A stretch of DNA of 64,000 bases from Planctomicrobium piriforme (lineage in GTDB: Bacteria; Planctomycetota; Planctomycetia; Pirellulales; UBA1268): NCBI GenBank assembly GCA_945869735.1, contig CAMBPQ010000006.1, positions 1 through 64,000 of the forward strand, given 5' to 3'. The position numbers and the translations under genes were made by a program. Below are positions 62,924-64,000 of the stretch, one piece after another. Positions within the stretch are counted from its first letter, which is position 1. Every line of letters begins with the position of its first letter. The notes beneath the pieces were generated by a model. The model was not told the DNA's origin, ran no database searches, and saw only the letters and a program-made list of their open reading frames with translations.

Positions 62924-64000
62924 TCATTCCTCCGCATCGACGCCGCCTCCGATCGGGAGCCCCATTTCCTCGAGCCGCTGGTGCGCCTCGCTCGACTGGC
63001 CGCTCTTGGGATATTTCTTGATCACGCCGCGGACGGACCGCACGTATTTTTCCTTGGCCCCGGCGTCGCGGTAGAGATAGGCGATCGTGATCGCCGCCTC
63101 CGGCGCACGGTCCTTGAAGAAATTCTCGACCTCCTTCAGCTGCGACACGGCCGGCTCGAGCTTGCCGAGCTTCGCCAGGCACTCCGCCGTCCAGAAGAGG
63201 GTTTGCGGCGGGCTGTCGGCCTGCCGGTAGGAACTGATCGCCTCCTCGTGCTTGCCCGACCACTGGAGCAGGTTGCCGGCAAGCAGGTGGGCCTCCTTGG
63301 CGGTTTCGGGCGACTTTTGCACCTCTGCTGCGATCGCGAGTCCCTCGCTGGTGTCTTTCTCGTTGCGGAAGTGGTGGTGAGGATGGCAGCGCCAGTGGAG
63401 ATAGCGGAGGGCGGCCATCTTGCCCTTCGCGGCGTCGTTGAAGCCGAGGCAGGCCCGCAGCGCGAGGTCGCGGGTGCCGGGGAGCTTTGCGTGCTGCTGC
63501 ATCCAGTCGCAGATCTTTTGCTTCTCGCCGTCGGGCATCTCGGCGAGCTTCAGCTTGCCGAACGTGTTGCCGGCCAGCCCCGCGTCGCCGCGGTTCTCGA
63601 CGATCTCGTAGACGAGCGCGAGGATGTTGGCGTTCGACATCTTCGCGAAGTCGAGCTTACGGTAGTATTCGTCGGCTTTCCCCTTGTCGGCGGCGAAAAG
63701 GCCCACCCAGCGGCCGATCCGGCGGAAATCCCCCTCCTTCTGCTGCGCGGCGAACTGCTTGTCGAGCCGCTGCGCCCAGGCGGCGTCGTCCCGCTCGTAC
63801 ATGCGGATGTAGTTCGCGGCGGCGATCTGCTGGTCGTCGTTCGTCGGCAGCGCCGCCTGCAACTGTCCGGCCCAATAGCGGTAGAAGGCGTCGCGGTCAT
63901 CCTTCTGCACGTCGGTGAACTGGTTGTTTTGGTCGATGAACTGGCGGACCGACCACCAGAAGTCGCCGGCGGTGGCGATGTCTTTTCCCGGATCCCGCGG
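62924..64000 (-). CDS. TPR-repeat protein, start beyond the window
   Basis: The frame is open to the right edge (FWWSVRQFIDQNNQFTDV and DDRDAFYRYWAGQLQ lie near it), so the start is outside. Visible are 358 residues, with helical repeats such as AAANYIRMYERDDAAWAQRL, HLLAGNLLQWSGKHEEAISS, LFWTAECLAKLGKLEPAVSQ and AITIAYLYRDAGAKEKYVRS. It ends GLPIGGGVDAEE. The stop overlaps the ribosome-binding site of the next gene. It is the first gene seen in the operon and more genes may lie upstream. Confidence 0.85.
   Translation of the reverse strand, partial: PRDPGKDIATAGDFWWSVRQFIDQNNQFTDVQKDDRDAFYRYWAGQLQAALPTNDDQQIAAANYIRMYERDDAAWAQRLDKQFAAQQKEGDFRRIGRWVGLFAADKGKADEYYRKLDFAKMSNANILALVYEIVENRGDAGLAGNTFGKLKLAEMPDGEKQKICDWMQQHAKLPGTRDLALRACLGFNDAAKGKMAALRYLHWRCHPHHHFRNEKDTSEGLAIAAEVQKSPETAKEAHLLAGNLLQWSGKHEEAISSYRQADSPPQTLFWTAECLAKLGKLEPAVSQLKEVENFFKDRAPEAAITIAYLYRDAGAKEKYVRSVRGVIKKYPKSGQSSEAHQRLEEMGLPIGGGVDAEE

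Overview
The window is GC-rich bacterial chromosome and most likely belongs to a planctomycete, probably near the Pirellulales. The evidence is a formylmethanofuran-dehydrogenase-type subunit C gene in a bacterium, two DUF4159 proteins, a MoxR/DUF58/BatA-like cluster, a small FabF/ACP/hot-dog-dehydratase cluster, large secreted TPR proteins, and many repeat-filled intergenic gaps. The order-level placement is inference.

Layout. 0.3-8 kb: secreted TPR protein, class II aldolase, DUF454 membrane protein, a GHKL ATPase with an Ig-like insert, and an MFS transporter. 8-12 kb (minus strand): Cys-rich lipoprotein, FabF, dehydratase, long ACP, second dehydratase. 12.3-13.8 kb: three tandem Hsp20 genes closed by a strong terminator, then fhcC. 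14.9-15.8 kb: rpsL-rpsG. 15.9-17.6 kb: a decayed magnesium P-type ATPase gene. 17.8-21.3 kb: flavin-nucleotide-binding protein, SppA protease, LexA. 21.6-31.4 kb (minus): MoxR, DUF58, BatA-like and VWA-like proteins, then a sensor kinase/sigma-54 activator pair; a terpene-cyclase-like/DUF4159 fusion diverges from moxR. 34-41.8 kb: Zn-protease, lipoprotein, hisS, YkgJ-type protein, recJ, PQQ-propeller protein, tRNA-Pro(CGG).

41.8-47.1 kb is an accessory graveyard: two IS91-type fragments of the same element end, and remnants of an OFA-type MFS transporter, an acyl-CoA synthetase, RecQ and two RHH antitoxins, followed by a FAD-dependent oxidoreductase with one in-frame amber codon. Only a DUF4440 protein looks intact.

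47.2-64 kb (minus strand, continuing past the right edge) is one tightly packed operon and the most interesting part. It encodes three secreted TPR proteins (one of about 2,690 residues), a small unknown protein, ExbB, two ExbD proteins, a TonB-like membrane anchor without a TonB C-terminal domain, a membrane DUF4159 protein and another membrane protein. A recurrent Ig-like module occurs about six times in two of the large proteins. The set looks like a proton-motive-force-driven envelope machine of unknown task.

Intergenic gaps carry at least three dispersed repeat families: a REP-like family with inverted pairs, a longer family of about 110 bp with one copy bounded by 11-bp inverted repeats, and a 29-bp exact duplicate.
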